A stretch of 64,000 nt of DNA. Source: Marinobacter bohaiensis. Its GTDB lineage: Bacteria; Pseudomonadota; Gammaproteobacteria; Pseudomonadales; Oleiphilaceae. The notes beneath the pieces are model-generated. The model did not search any database. It was not told the DNA's origin and saw only the letters and a list, made by a program, of their open reading frames with translations. The stretch is taken from the NCBI RefSeq assembly GCF_003258515.1, contig NZ_QGEH01000001.1:2170001-2234000 (forward strand), written 5' to 3'. Positions 53,449 through 61,444 of this stretch are shown here, piece by piece. A program made the translations under genes and the position numbers. The first letter of the stretch is position 1. Every line of letters begins with the position of its first letter.

Positions 53449-54639
53449 ATGCAGGATTTTGATTCAATTCGGCCCTACCGGGATGAAGAGACCCGGAGCG
53501 CTCTGGACCGTTTGGTCAATGACCGGGAATTCCTGGAACTGATCGGCCGCCTCAAGGCGCCCACATTCAACCGGATCGCACCGGGCCTGATGCGCCAATG
53601 GATCCGCCGCTGGCTGCTGCGTCACTTCGGCGATGCCGACACCATCGATGGCGTGCAGAACCGGCTTTATCCGTTCGCCGAGCAACTGGTGGAGAAAACC
53701 ACCACCCACGTCACCCAGACCGGCCTGGACAAACTGGAGTGGGACAAGGCGTACCTGTTTATCTCCAATCACCGGGACATCGTGTTCGACCCGATGATCG
53801 TCAACTACCTGCTGCACGGAAACGGCATGCGCACCACGCGCATCGCCATCGGCGACAACCTGCTGCAAAACCGCCTGTTCGCCGAGATGATGCGGTTGAA
53901 CAAGAGTTTCGTGGTCAAGCGCAACATGTCGAGCCCGAGGGAGATGCGTGATACCTACCAGACGCTGTCGGCGTTCATCCATCACTCGATCGAGGACAAC
54001 CAGAGCATCTGGATCGCCCAGCGCGAGGGGCGCGCCAAGGATGGACTGGACCTGACCGACCCGGCGATCGTCAAAATGTTCTACATGAGCCAGAAGAAAA
54101 CCGGCAAGAGCTTCGCCGAGTGCATGAACGAGCTACGCATCGTGCCGGTGTCCATCGCCTACGAATACGACCCCTGCGACGTGCCCAAGGCCCACGAGCT
54201 GGAGGAACGCGCCCGCACCGGCGCCTACCAGAAGCACGCGAACGAGGACACCGACCAGATCATGCTGGGGCTGACCGGATTCAAGGGGCACGTCCACGTG
54301 CACTTCGGCACCCCGATTACCGACGCCGCAGACACGCCCAAGGAGCTGGCCGAGCGCATCGATGCCGAAATGCACCGGCACTATCACCTGCACGCGTCTA
54401 ACCTCATCGCATACGAGATGAGCCAGACCCATCGTCTGAGCCATCAGACGGAACCGGCGATGCCGGAAACGATCGAAACCGCAGAAGCCTATTCACCGGC
54501 CGACATCGAAGCCGCCCGTGCCGAGCTGGAGCGCCGGCTGGAGAGCGCCGATGCGGCCCTGCATCCGTTCCTGCTGGCAATGTACGCGAACCCGGTCACG
54601 AGTATGCTCAAAGCCACCACCGAATCCGAGCGGTCGTAA
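53449..54639 (+). CDS. Glycerolipid acyltransferase (PlsC-like) protein
   Basis: A 396-residue acyltransferase-family protein. Seen: SNHRDIVFDPMI near residues 105-116, the His-containing acyl-transfer motif in its HRD variant, then GDNLLQNRLFAEMMRLNKSFVVKRN, a substrate block, QSIWIAQREGRAKDG in the position of the FPEGT motif, and IVPVSIAYEYDPCD. This longer, cytoplasmic variant is common in marine gammaproteobacteria and is annotated as 1-acyl-sn-glycerol-3-phosphate acyltransferase without proof. The C-terminal 60 residues are Glu/Ala-rich and helical. The ATG at 53449 follows AGGA; the upstream frame to 53362 is not used. It lies seven bases before the ACP phosphodiesterase gene, a likely operon of acyl metabolism. 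Confidence 0.88.
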   Translation: MQDFDSIRPYRDEETRSALDRLVNDREFLELIGRLKAPTFNRIAPGLMRQWIRRWLLRHFGDADTIDGVQNRLYPFAEQLVEKTTTHVTQTGLDKLEWDKAYLFISNHRDIVFDPMIVNYLLHGNGMRTTRIAIGDNLLQNRLFAEMMRLNKSFVVKRNMSSPREMRDTYQTLSAFIHHSIEDNQSIWIAQREGRAKDGLDLTDPAIVKMFYMSQKKTGKSFAECMNELRIVPVSIAYEYDPCDVPKAHELEERARTGAYQKHANEDTDQIMLGLTGFKGHVHVHFGTPITDAADTPKELAERIDAEMHRHYHLHASNLIAYEMSQTHRLSHQTEPAMPETIETAEAYSPADIEAARAELERRLESADAALHPFLLAMYANPVTSMLKATTESERS

Positions 54640-54645
54640 CGCACC

Positions 54646-55287
54646 ATGAATCATCTGTCGCACCTGTTCCTGGCCCAGCCCACCGTGCCGTCACGCGTTG
54701 GCAACCTCCTGGGGGACTTCGCCCGCGGGGTTTCCTTCGATGCGTTGCCGGAGCCCGTGCACCAGGGGCTGCGGAACCACTGGAGCGTCGATCGCTTCAC
54801 CGACCAGCATCCGGAAGTGCGCGCTTCCAAGGCGCTGTTCTCCGCCAAACGGCGGCGCTTTGCGGGGATTGCCCTCGATGTGCTCTATGATCATTTCCTG
54901 ATCCGCCACTGGTCGGCGTTCGCGGCCATCCCGTTCGATCAGTTTGTCGATGACGCCTACGATGACCTTGAGGACGGCCTGGAGATGATGCCCGAGCCCA
55001 TGGCGGATGTGGTTGAGCGCATCGTCGATCAGGACTGGTTCGGCGCCTACGCGGATCTGGAGCAGGTCGGTTTTGCCCTGGACCGGATTGCCCAGCGGGT
55101 GCGCTTCAAGAACGAATTCGCCGGCGTCATCGAGGAAATCCGGGCGCATCATGATGCCCTGGAAATCCACTTCCTGATGTTCCTGCCGGCCCTGATCCGC
55201 CACGTCCGGGAAAGTCGACTGGAACACCCGGTTCCCAACGAGGCGGATGAGACCTGGCACTGGATCCGTTACAATCCCGGCCATTGA
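54646..55287 (+). CDS. acpH: Acyl carrier protein phosphodiesterase
   Basis: A 213-residue AcpH/DUF479 protein, which removes the phosphopantetheine arm from acyl carrier protein. Seen: MNHLSHLFLAQPT at the start, GNLLGDFARG, LRNHWSVDRFTDQHPEV, FAGIALDVLYDHFLIRHW (the metal-binding Asp and His of this HD-like fold), and DRIAQRVRFKN. It follows the acyltransferase gene by six bases. Its stop codon overlaps the first base of a 20-base perfect palindrome at 55287-55306. Confidence 0.92.
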   Translation: MNHLSHLFLAQPTVPSRVGNLLGDFARGVSFDALPEPVHQGLRNHWSVDRFTDQHPEVRASKALFSAKRRRFAGIALDVLYDHFLIRHWSAFAAIPFDQFVDDAYDDLEDGLEMMPEPMADVVERIVDQDWFGAYADLEQVGFALDRIAQRVRFKNEFAGVIEEIRAHHDALEIHFLMFLPALIRHVRESRLEHPVPNEADETWHWIRYNPGH

Positions 55288-55306
55288 ACGGCATCCGGAT
55301 GCCGTT
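55287..55306. repeat. 20-bp perfect palindrome
   Basis: AACGGCATCC followed by its exact reverse complement, starting on the last base of the acpH stop codon and lying 48 bases before the esterase start. It can fold into a hairpin of about eight pairs with a CCGG-centred turn. It may end the acpH transcript, stabilise mRNA or bind a dimeric regulator; I cannot tell which. Confidence 0.6.
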
Positions 55307-55353
55307 GCGCATCGGGGATGTGCGCTTGCTGACCCAACAACGCTGAGGTGCCT

Positions 55354-56019
55354 GTGACCACACTGAAGACCATCGAACTCGAAACCCAATCCAATCCCGA
55401 TGCGGCCGTCATCTGGCTGCATGGCCTGGGCGCCAGCGGTCACGATTTCGAGCCGGTGGTGCCGGAGCTGCGTTTGCCCGAAAACGCCCGGATCCGCTTC
55501 ATTTTCCCCCACGCGCCCAACCTGCCGGTCACCATCAACGGCGGCATGAGCATGCCCGCGTGGTACGACATCATGGCCATGGACATCGAGCGGACCGTGG
55601 ACGAGAAGCAGCTGCGCCAGTCCGCCGAGGCGATTGTGGAGCTGATCGAGCAGGAAAAAGACCGGGGCATCGACAGCCAGCGCATCATCGTGGCCGGCTT
55701 CTCCCAGGGTGGCGCGGTGGCCTACGAAGTGGGGCTGACTTACGCGGAGCGCCTGGGCGGCATCCTGGCGCTGTCCACCTACTTCGCGACCGCCTCATCG
55801 ATCCAGCCATCCGAGGCCAATCGCGCCACCCCGATCCGCATTTACCACGGCACCCACGACCCGATGGTACCGGAGAGCCTGGGGCGCAAGAGCTACGAGA
55901 CCTTGCAGGCGATGGGGTACGGCGCCAGCTATGAGACCTATCCGATGGACCACAGCGTCTGCCTGGAGGAAATCCTCGATATCGGCCAGTTCATCACCCG
56001 ACAACTGCAACTGGGCTGA
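55354..56019 (+). CDS. Carboxylesterase/phospholipase (alpha/beta hydrolase)
   Basis: A 221-residue serine hydrolase of the Abhydrolase_2 family (carboxylesterase II, EstB-like). Seen: the oxyanion region VIWLHGLGASGHDF, FPHAPNLPVTINGGMSMPAWYD, nucleophile Ser in AGFSQGGAVAY, the Asp in YHGTHDPMVP and the His in YPMDHSVCLEEI. It hydrolyses short acyl esters; the natural substrate is unknown. A GTG at 55348 is in frame, but the GTG at 55354 is preferred because GAGG ends five bases before it. The stop overlaps the next small ORF (TGATG). Confidence 0.94.
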   Translation: MTTLKTIELETQSNPDAAVIWLHGLGASGHDFEPVVPELRLPENARIRFIFPHAPNLPVTINGGMSMPAWYDIMAMDIERTVDEKQLRQSAEAIVELIEQEKDRGIDSQRIIVAGFSQGGAVAYEVGLTYAERLGGILALSTYFATASSIQPSEANRATPIRIYHGTHDPMVPESLGRKSYETLQAMGYGASYETYPMDHSVCLEEILDIGQFITRQLQLG

Positions 56020-56216
56020 TGTTCTTCGGTCGCCGCAGGCGGGGGCGGCGCATCACGACACAGACGTTGATCGTCCGCGTCACCATTGCCGCCCTGGCCA
56101 TCATGGCCGTCTCCGCCCTGATGCGGGTGGGCGACGGGGCCTCTCCCGAATCCTCCCCGCCCAGCGCAACCAGCCCGGCCGCGTCGTCGGGCTCAGGTGC
56201 GCCAGAAGGCGGGTGA
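56019..56216 (+). CDS. Small putative membrane protein
   Basis: A 65-residue ORF. The N-terminus is very basic (FFGRRRRGRR), followed by one hydrophobic segment (about residues 17-35, LIVRVTIAALAIMAVSALM) and a Ser/Pro/Ala-rich tail. Its ATG overlaps the esterase stop as TGATG, suggesting coupled translation. Its end overlaps the 3' end of convergent trkH by 24 bases. I do not recognise it; positive-inside topology supports a membrane protein with a short periplasmic tail. Confidence 0.5.
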   Translation: MFFGRRRRGRRITTQTLIVRVTIAALAIMAVSALMRVGDGASPESSPPSATSPAASSGSGAPEGG

Positions 56217-57641
56217 GAACAGGATAATCACGCTCAGCAGTTCCAGCCGCCCCAGAATCATCCCCGCACTGAGAATCCACTTGGCCGCATCCGGCAGACT
56301 GGCAAAATTACCCGCCGGGCCGATCAGCGTGCCCAGCCCCGGACCGACGTTGGTTAACGCGGTAATCGACGCCGTCAGACTGGTGGTCAGATCAATGTTC
56401 ATCAGTGACAGGCTCAGCGTCATGATCGCCATGCACACCAGGAACACGAACACGTAGGCGATCATCGAGGCGATGATCTCGTCGCTGACCGCCCGGCCGT
56501 TGAAGTTGCGGGTCAGCACCGCACGCGGATGCAACAACCGGCGAAACTGTTCACGCAGCACCATGAACGACAACTGGAAGCGGAAGATCTTCATCCCGCC
56601 ACTGGTGGAACCGGAACAGCCCCCGACGAACGTCAGGAAGAAAAACGCCACGCTGGTGAACGGCCCCCACAGCAGGTAGTCCTCCGAGGCGTAGCCGGTG
56701 GTGGTGACGATGGACGTCACGTTGAACAGCGCCGAGACGAACAGGTCCAGCGGATGATCTTCGTGCAGCCACAGCCGGTAGAGCGTCATGATCAGGGCGG
56801 CCGCCACCAGCAACCCCACGAACGCGCGAACCTGCTGGTCTTTCAGCAACACCCCGTGCTGACCGTGCAGCTCGCGCACGAACAGGAAAAAGGGCATGGC
56901 GCCCAGGGCCATGAACAGCGACGATTCCAGCAGGATGAGGTTGGAATCAAACTGTCCCATGGAGCTGTCCGACGTGGAGTAACCGCCGGTGGAGATGGTG
57001 GTGAAGGCGTGGTTGATGGCGTTGAACAGATCCATGCCCGACGACCAGTAAACCAGTGCGCAGACAACCGTCAGCGCGCAGTAAACGAACAGCAGGCCGC
57101 GACTCAGGCTCTTCATGCGCGGCAGGGCTTTCTCGGTCCACTCCGACGACTCGGTGGCAAACAGCCGCATCCCGCCGATCCCCAGGAACGGCAGGACCGC
57201 GACGAACATGCCGATGATGCCGATGCCGCCAATCCACTGGATGATCGACCGCCACAGCAGAATGTCCGGCGCCATAGCGTCGAGGCCGCTGAGAACGGTC
57301 GAGCCGGTGGTGGTGATCCCGGAGAAGCTCTCGAATACCGCGTCGGTCATGGAAAGACGCAGATCGCTCAGGTACAGGGGCAGGGCGCACAGCAGGGAAA
57401 TGATCAGCCAGCTGCTGACCGTCAGCAGGAACATATAGCGCGGCTGCAGACGATGGGACTGGCGTCGGGTGGCAAGCAGGCCGAGCAGGGCGGCCGCGAA
57501 GATACCAGCCGCGGGATAGCTGAAGGCTTCGGCGTTGGAAGAGGCGCTATTTCCAAAGGCGATCGCCGGAATGCTCATGAAGATGCTCAGAAGCACCAGC
57601 ATGATGCTGACAATGAACGTAACGGGCGCTAGGTTTTTCAT
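56193..57641 (-). CDS. trkH: Potassium uptake protein TrkH
   Basis: Inner-membrane K+ translocating subunit of the Trk/Ktr system, 482 residues. Four membrane-pore-membrane repeats are seen through their pore loops: SGITTTGSTVL, TTISTGGYS, VTTTGYA and TNVGPGLG, each with the Gly that selects K+. GCSGSTSGGMKIFRFQ lies in the loop between repeats three and four, as usual. It normally works with the TrkA NAD-binding gate, which is not in the window. It is divergent from the DUF1223 gene, with about 200 bases between them. Confidence 0.95.
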   Translation of the reverse strand: MKNLAPVTFIVSIMLVLLSIFMSIPAIAFGNSASSNAEAFSYPAAGIFAAALLGLLATRRQSHRLQPRYMFLLTVSSWLIISLLCALPLYLSDLRLSMTDAVFESFSGITTTGSTVLSGLDAMAPDILLWRSIIQWIGGIGIIGMFVAVLPFLGIGGMRLFATESSEWTEKALPRMKSLSRGLLFVYCALTVVCALVYWSSGMDLFNAINHAFTTISTGGYSTSDSSMGQFDSNLILLESSLFMALGAMPFFLFVRELHGQHGVLLKDQQVRAFVGLLVAAALIMTLYRLWLHEDHPLDLFVSALFNVTSIVTTTGYASEDYLLWGPFTSVAFFFLTFVGGCSGSTSGGMKIFRFQLSFMVLREQFRRLLHPRAVLTRNFNGRAVSDEIIASMIAYVFVFLVCMAIMTLSLSLMNIDLTTSLTASITALTNVGPGLGTLIGPAGNFASLPDAAKWILSAGMILGRLELLSVIILFSPAFWRT

Positions 57642-57840
57642 TCAGGACAACGTCATTCCTGTGACATCGGGCGTGCTGCGCGCAAGGGTACCCGGGTCTC
57701 CGTAAAAAGGCGAATACAGCGATAATCCTAAGCAAGGAATGCCGGACTTGCCTGCAGAATTTGCTCACCGGACCGATGGCCTGCGGAACCCAGCGGCTCC
57801 GAGGCGTTCCAACGCTCAAAAAGCAGCGGGAGAATCGAGC

Positions 57841-58566
57841 ATGTTCCGACAATCCCTGTACGGGTTGCTTCTCGTCGCCATGGCCGGGGACGCCTTTGCC
57901 GAGGCGACCCGATCCTGGCAGAGCCGGGCCACCGCCACCGATACGGTGGAGCTGTTCACGTCGGAAGGCTGCAGCAGCTGTCCGCCGGCCGACCTTTGGC
58001 TGCGATCTCTCGCAGAGCGCCCGGGCCTGTTTTCCGATTTCATTCCGCTGGCTTTCCACGTCGACTACTGGGATCAGCTCGGATGGAAAGACCGACTGGC
58101 GGATGCCGCCTTCTCCGAACGTCAACGCACTTATGTGCGCAGCGGCGCCGTCAGCCAGGTCTATACCCCGGGCATCGTGATCAACAGCCGCGAGTGGCGC
58201 GCCTGGTTCCGCGGCGCCGAGAACTGGAGCTCTGAGCCCGGGCGCGTGGGCATCCTCCAGGCGTCACTCGACGCGGACCGGCGACTGACGGCGTCTTTCG
58301 ACGGCAACGGTAAGGCGCTGACCCTGCATGCGGCGTATCTGGGAATGGGTATCGAAACCCCGGTGAAGGCGGGAGAGAACGAAGGTCGCACACTGACCCA
58401 CGACTTCGTTGTGCTGGAGCTGTTGACGGCCGACGGAATGGCTCCCTGGACACTGCGCCTGCCGGAAGTTCCTGACGCGGGACAGACCCGGACGGCGTTG
58501 GCCGTCTGGGTCTCTGAAGCCGGAAGTCCGGCTATTATTCAGTCGGTCGGTGGCTTCCTTGATTGA
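57841..58566 (+). CDS. DUF1223 exported thioredoxin-like protein
   Basis: A 241-residue DUF1223 protein with a signal peptide (LYGLLLVAMAGDAFA, cleavage near residue 20). The fold begins with VELFTSEGCSSCPPADLWL, a CxxC pair at the position of a thioredoxin active site, then LAFHVDYWDQLGWKDRLAD and YTPGIVINSREW with a cis-Pro-like step. A secreted or periplasmic disulfide-related role is likely, but DUF1223 has no proven function. The frame is open from 57739; the ATG at 57841 has GGGAGAA upstream and starts the signal peptide. It converges with the downstream lipoprotein gene, two bases apart. Confidence 0.88.
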   Translation: MFRQSLYGLLLVAMAGDAFAEATRSWQSRATATDTVELFTSEGCSSCPPADLWLRSLAERPGLFSDFIPLAFHVDYWDQLGWKDRLADAAFSERQRTYVRSGAVSQVYTPGIVINSREWRAWFRGAENWSSEPGRVGILQASLDADRRLTASFDGNGKALTLHAAYLGMGIETPVKAGENEGRTLTHDFVVLELLTADGMAPWTLRLPEVPDAGQTRTALAVWVSEAGSPAIIQSVGGFLD

Positions 58567-58568
58567 AA

Positions 58569-59105
58569 CTAAATCGGCAGCTGATCGGTTTCCTTGAGAA
58601 ACGCCTGGGCCTCCCGCGGATTGACTTCCAGCGTCAGGGTGTCGTCGATCCGGGATGAACGCATCACCAGCTTGACCGGCTCGGACTGGCCGGCAATGTA
58701 GCGCAGGGTCGGTTCATCGATACCGGCCACGCCGAGTTCGGCATAGGCACAGCCGTAGTCGTTGCAGGTCATGTCCTGATTTTGCCAGTTCACAGGCAGC
58801 GTGACGGTCTGGCCGTCGCGACTGAACTGCACCTCATCCCAGCGGCGCCAATTCTCGGCATTCACCGCCAGTTGCAGGACGTAGAGCTTGTCACCGGACT
58901 GCTTGTCGATGGCCGCCTGGAAATAGTAATCCGTCGGTGACGGGAAGCCGGTATACGGCTCGTCGTAGAGTTGCGAGGTCACCAGCACCCGGTCTTCCAG
59001 GTCATCGGTGGCCCCTTTGACGGTAATGCCGTCTGTGCTTGCACAGCCTGCCAGCAGCAGTGAAACGGCCGCGCCAATCAGCAGACGGTCCCTGTTTTTC
59101 ATCAT
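58569..59105 (-). CDS. Hypothetical outer-membrane lipoprotein
   Basis: A 178-residue protein with a lipoprotein signal (LLIGAAVSLLLAGCAS; acylated Cys near residue 21), followed by a beta-rich domain with DYYFQAAIDKQSGDKLYVLQLAV, WRRWDEVQFSRDGQTV and TCNDYGCAYAELGVA, the last holding two Cys that may bond. I do not assign a family. Two adjacent ATG codons (59105 and 59102) follow GGAGGAACGG; the first is used. The frame extends to 59192 but without support. Confidence 0.75.
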   Translation of the reverse strand: MMKNRDRLLIGAAVSLLLAGCASTDGITVKGATDDLEDRVLVTSQLYDEPYTGFPSPTDYYFQAAIDKQSGDKLYVLQLAVNAENWRRWDEVQFSRDGQTVTLPVNWQNQDMTCNDYGCAYAELGVAGIDEPTLRYIAGQSEPVKLVMRSSRIDDTLTLEVNPREAQAFLKETDQLPI

Positions 59106-59136
59106 CCGTTCCTCCATCCAGCAGGGGTTCAAATTC

Positions 59137-59142
59137 ATTATA
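59137..59142 (-). promoter_or_regulatory. -10 element before the lipoprotein gene
   Basis: A perfect TATAAT on the minus strand, 31 bases before the ATG, within an A/T-rich stretch unlike its surroundings. No matching -35 at normal spacing is convincing. Confidence 0.35.
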
Positions 59143-59267
59143 CGGCGGTCAAACTTTAACCGACGACTCGTAAAGCCGCCTGAGTCTAGCAAATTTGAGA
59201 CTGGAAGGCCTTTCGTTTCAATTTGTTGCGCTCTGCGTGGGCGATCGGCCTGCTCACACCGGGGCGC

Positions 59268-60140
59268 TCAGGTGTGAACCACCTGATGACAGCAGACCCG
59301 CAGACAGGACGGCCGGCAGCGGATCGACAGCGGCGTCTTGCCCACGACTTCCCCGTCTGCGGTGACGGTCTTGGGCTTGCGCGTGCGCAGCTCGCACCAG
59401 GGGCTCTTGAGGTGGACGATGGTTTCGGTCTGGTTGGGAGAGCGTCTTAACAGGCGCACGCAGAGGAAGGCCAGGAACAGTTTCCAGAGCGAGCGGGGTT
59501 TGACCGCGACGATATCCAGTTGGCCATCGTCCGCCGACGCATCCGGAATACTCGAACCTCCGCCGAAGAACGCGCCGGTGGCGATGGCGACGGACAACCA
59601 GCGCCCCATGACCTTGCCGCTCTCGCACTCGATCACGGCGCGAAAACCGCGCTTGTCCATGGCTCGTCCCAGCAACGTGGCGGCGTAGCTGAAACGACCC
59701 AGGAAACGTTTGGCCTGCTTTGAGGAATCCCGCACCGGCCAGGTTCCCAGCCCGACGTGGGCCACGTTCAGAAAGATTCCCGAGCGCGCCATTTCGGCCG
59801 CGTCCACCAGCCGGGTTTCGCCGCTGGCGATCAATTCGCACTGGGCCTCCGGCGATTCCGGCAGTTGCAGGTTGCGGGCGAAGTCGTTGGCCGTGCCGGA
59901 CGGCAGGATGCCCAGACTCGCACCGGTGCGGAGACAGATCTGCGCGGCGGCGTTCACCGAGCCATCGCCGCCGGCGGCCAGGACGCGGTCATCGGCGCTG
60001 ACCCGTTCGACCCACGCCTGGTTATCCAGGTCACATACCTCGGGCTGTTCAATGCCGACCCGTGCCAGGTGCTCGCACCAGAAATCGGCGCCGCGCTGGC
60101 CATCGCCAGCCGCGGGGTTCGCAATCAGCCAGTCCGTCAT
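59268..60140 (-). CDS. Diacylglycerol/lipid kinase family protein
   Basis: A 290-residue cytoplasmic protein of the DAGK-catalytic family (YegS/DgkB-like). Seen: LIANPAAGDGQRG near the start, the nucleotide-binding GGDGSVN at residues 57-63, GILPSGTANDFARNL, and in the second domain VAIATGAFFGGGSSIPDA, ADDGQLDIVAVKP and VTADGEVVGKTPLSI. It is expected to phosphorylate a lipid such as diacylglycerol or phosphatidylglycerol. The C-terminal RPSCLRVCCHQ is short and Cys-rich. It lies 53 bases after the adenosine deaminase gene's stop on the same strand. Confidence 0.9.
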   Translation of the reverse strand: MTDWLIANPAAGDGQRGADFWCEHLARVGIEQPEVCDLDNQAWVERVSADDRVLAAGGDGSVNAAAQICLRTGASLGILPSGTANDFARNLQLPESPEAQCELIASGETRLVDAAEMARSGIFLNVAHVGLGTWPVRDSSKQAKRFLGRFSYAATLLGRAMDKRGFRAVIECESGKVMGRWLSVAIATGAFFGGGSSIPDASADDGQLDIVAVKPRSLWKLFLAFLCVRLLRRSPNQTETIVHLKSPWCELRTRKPKTVTADGEVVGKTPLSIRCRPSCLRVCCHQVVHT

Positions 60141-60193
60141 GTGCGTCCGTTCCCTGGTATGGCGCCGGAATCACCGGCGCACTGTCGTGGGCG

Positions 60194-61207
60194 TCAGGCT
60201 TCGGCGCAGACGCTATCGATACGGGTGAGGGCGGCCCGTTTGTCAGCGTCGTCCAGCCAACTGCCTTCGATGCTGTTGCGCGCCAGGGTAATGACCTGGT
60301 CGCGGGTCAGGCCCGCCTGCTCGATCATCGCCCGGAAATTGGCGTTGACGTAGCCACCAAAGTAAGCGGGATCATCTGAATTCAAGGTGACGTGGAGGCC
60401 TTTTTCAAACATGGTCGGCAGCGGATGGTCGGCCAGGTCGTCCACCACACACAGGCGCAGGTTGGAGAGCGGACACACGGTCAGCGTCAGGCCTTTCTCC
60501 GCGATCAGCTGCGTCAGCGCCTCGTCTTCCAGGGCCCGGTTGCCGTGGTCGATGCGCTGGATTTCCAGCTGTCGGATCGCCTGCCACACGTAATCCGGCG
60601 GGCCTTCCTCGCCCGCGTGGGCGGTGATGCGCAGGCCCAGCTCACGGCACTTGCGGAAAACCCGTTCGAATTTCTCCGGCGGGTGGCCCATTTCCGAGGA
60701 ATCCAGCCCCACGCCGTCGATCCGGTCCAGGTAGGGCGTGGCGAGTTCCAGGGTCTCGAACGCGCTGTCTTCGCTCAAATGGCGCAGGAACGACAGAATC
60801 AACCGGAACGTGATGCCCAGTTTGTCGCGGCCATCGCACAAGGCCCGGTAGATGCCGTTGAACTGGGTGTCGAAATCGACGCCACGCTCCAGGTGAGCCT
60901 GGGGATCGAAGAAGATTTCGGTGTGGATCACGTTGTCCTGGTGACAGTGTTCCAGGTAGGCCCAGGTCAGGTCGTAGAAATCCTGCTCCTTGAGCAGTAC
61001 GGACATGCCCGCGTAGTAAAGGTCCAGGAACTCCTGCAGGTTATTGAACTGGTAGGCCTGTCGCACGGCCTCGACGTCGGCGTAGGGGAGCGTCACGCCA
61101 TTGCGTTCGGCCAGGGCAAACATCATTTCCGGTTCCAGGCTGCCCTCGATGTGCAGATGGAGTTCCGCCTTGGGCAATTTCTCGGCAAGTTCGATCGTCG
61201 ACTGCAT
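60194..61207 (-). CDS. add: Adenosine deaminase
   Basis: Zinc hydrolase converting adenosine to inosine in purine salvage, 337 residues. Seen: HLH at residues 17-19 in [31 protein letters not shown] with zinc-linked His and catalytic Glu, RIDHGNRAL and [14 protein letters not shown] with the catalytic Asp pair. A related branch deaminates adenine; Add-like proteins with this sequence style are sometimes annotated as adenine deaminases. The ATG at 61207 has GGAAAGGAAC upstream; a TTG at 61222 in frame is rejected. It is divergent from the peptidase gene and upstream of the lipid kinase gene. Confidence 0.92.
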   Translation of the reverse strand: MQSTIELAEKLPKAELHLHIEGSLEPEMMFALAERNGVTLPYADVEAVRQAYQFNNLQEFLDLYYAGMSVLLKEQDFYDLTWAYLEHCHQDNVIHTEIFFDPQAHLERGVDFDTQFNGIYRALCDGRDKLGITFRLILSFLRHLSEDSAFETLELATPYLDRIDGVGLDSSEMGHPPEKFERVFRKCRELGLRITAHAGEEGPPDYVWQAIRQLEIQRIDHGNRALEDEALTQLIAEKGLTLTVCPLSNLRLCVVDDLADHPLPTMFEKGLHVTLNSDDPAYFGGYVNANFRAMIEQAGLTRDQVITLARNSIEGSWLDDADKRAALTRIDSVCAEA

Positions 61208-61444
61208 GTTCCTTTCCTTCAAAGACTATGGCGGAGACAGTACCACAGCCGTCAAACCGCGTCCCCGCGCGATGGCCCTGGCATCGCCCTGAGACACGAT
61301 GCTCATCAATTCCTGAACATTTTTTACGCATTTCGAATCCCGGTCTACGCTTTTATCGACACCGAAGGACGCAGTGGTGTTGGCACGGCAGGGCGGCCGT
61401 GTGCTGTCCCGCCAGACAAAACTCCCAGGATTGGAGGCATAACA

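Noticed and set aside
56529-57632. A 367-codon plus-strand frame antisense to trkH
   Set aside because: Rich in Gln, Glu, His and Arg with no domain; TrkH pore loops on the minus strand are clear.
60392-61444. N-terminal extension of the M28 peptidase frame by 351 codons
   Set aside because: It lies antisense to add, and the signal peptide plus GGAGG site fix the real start at 61445.
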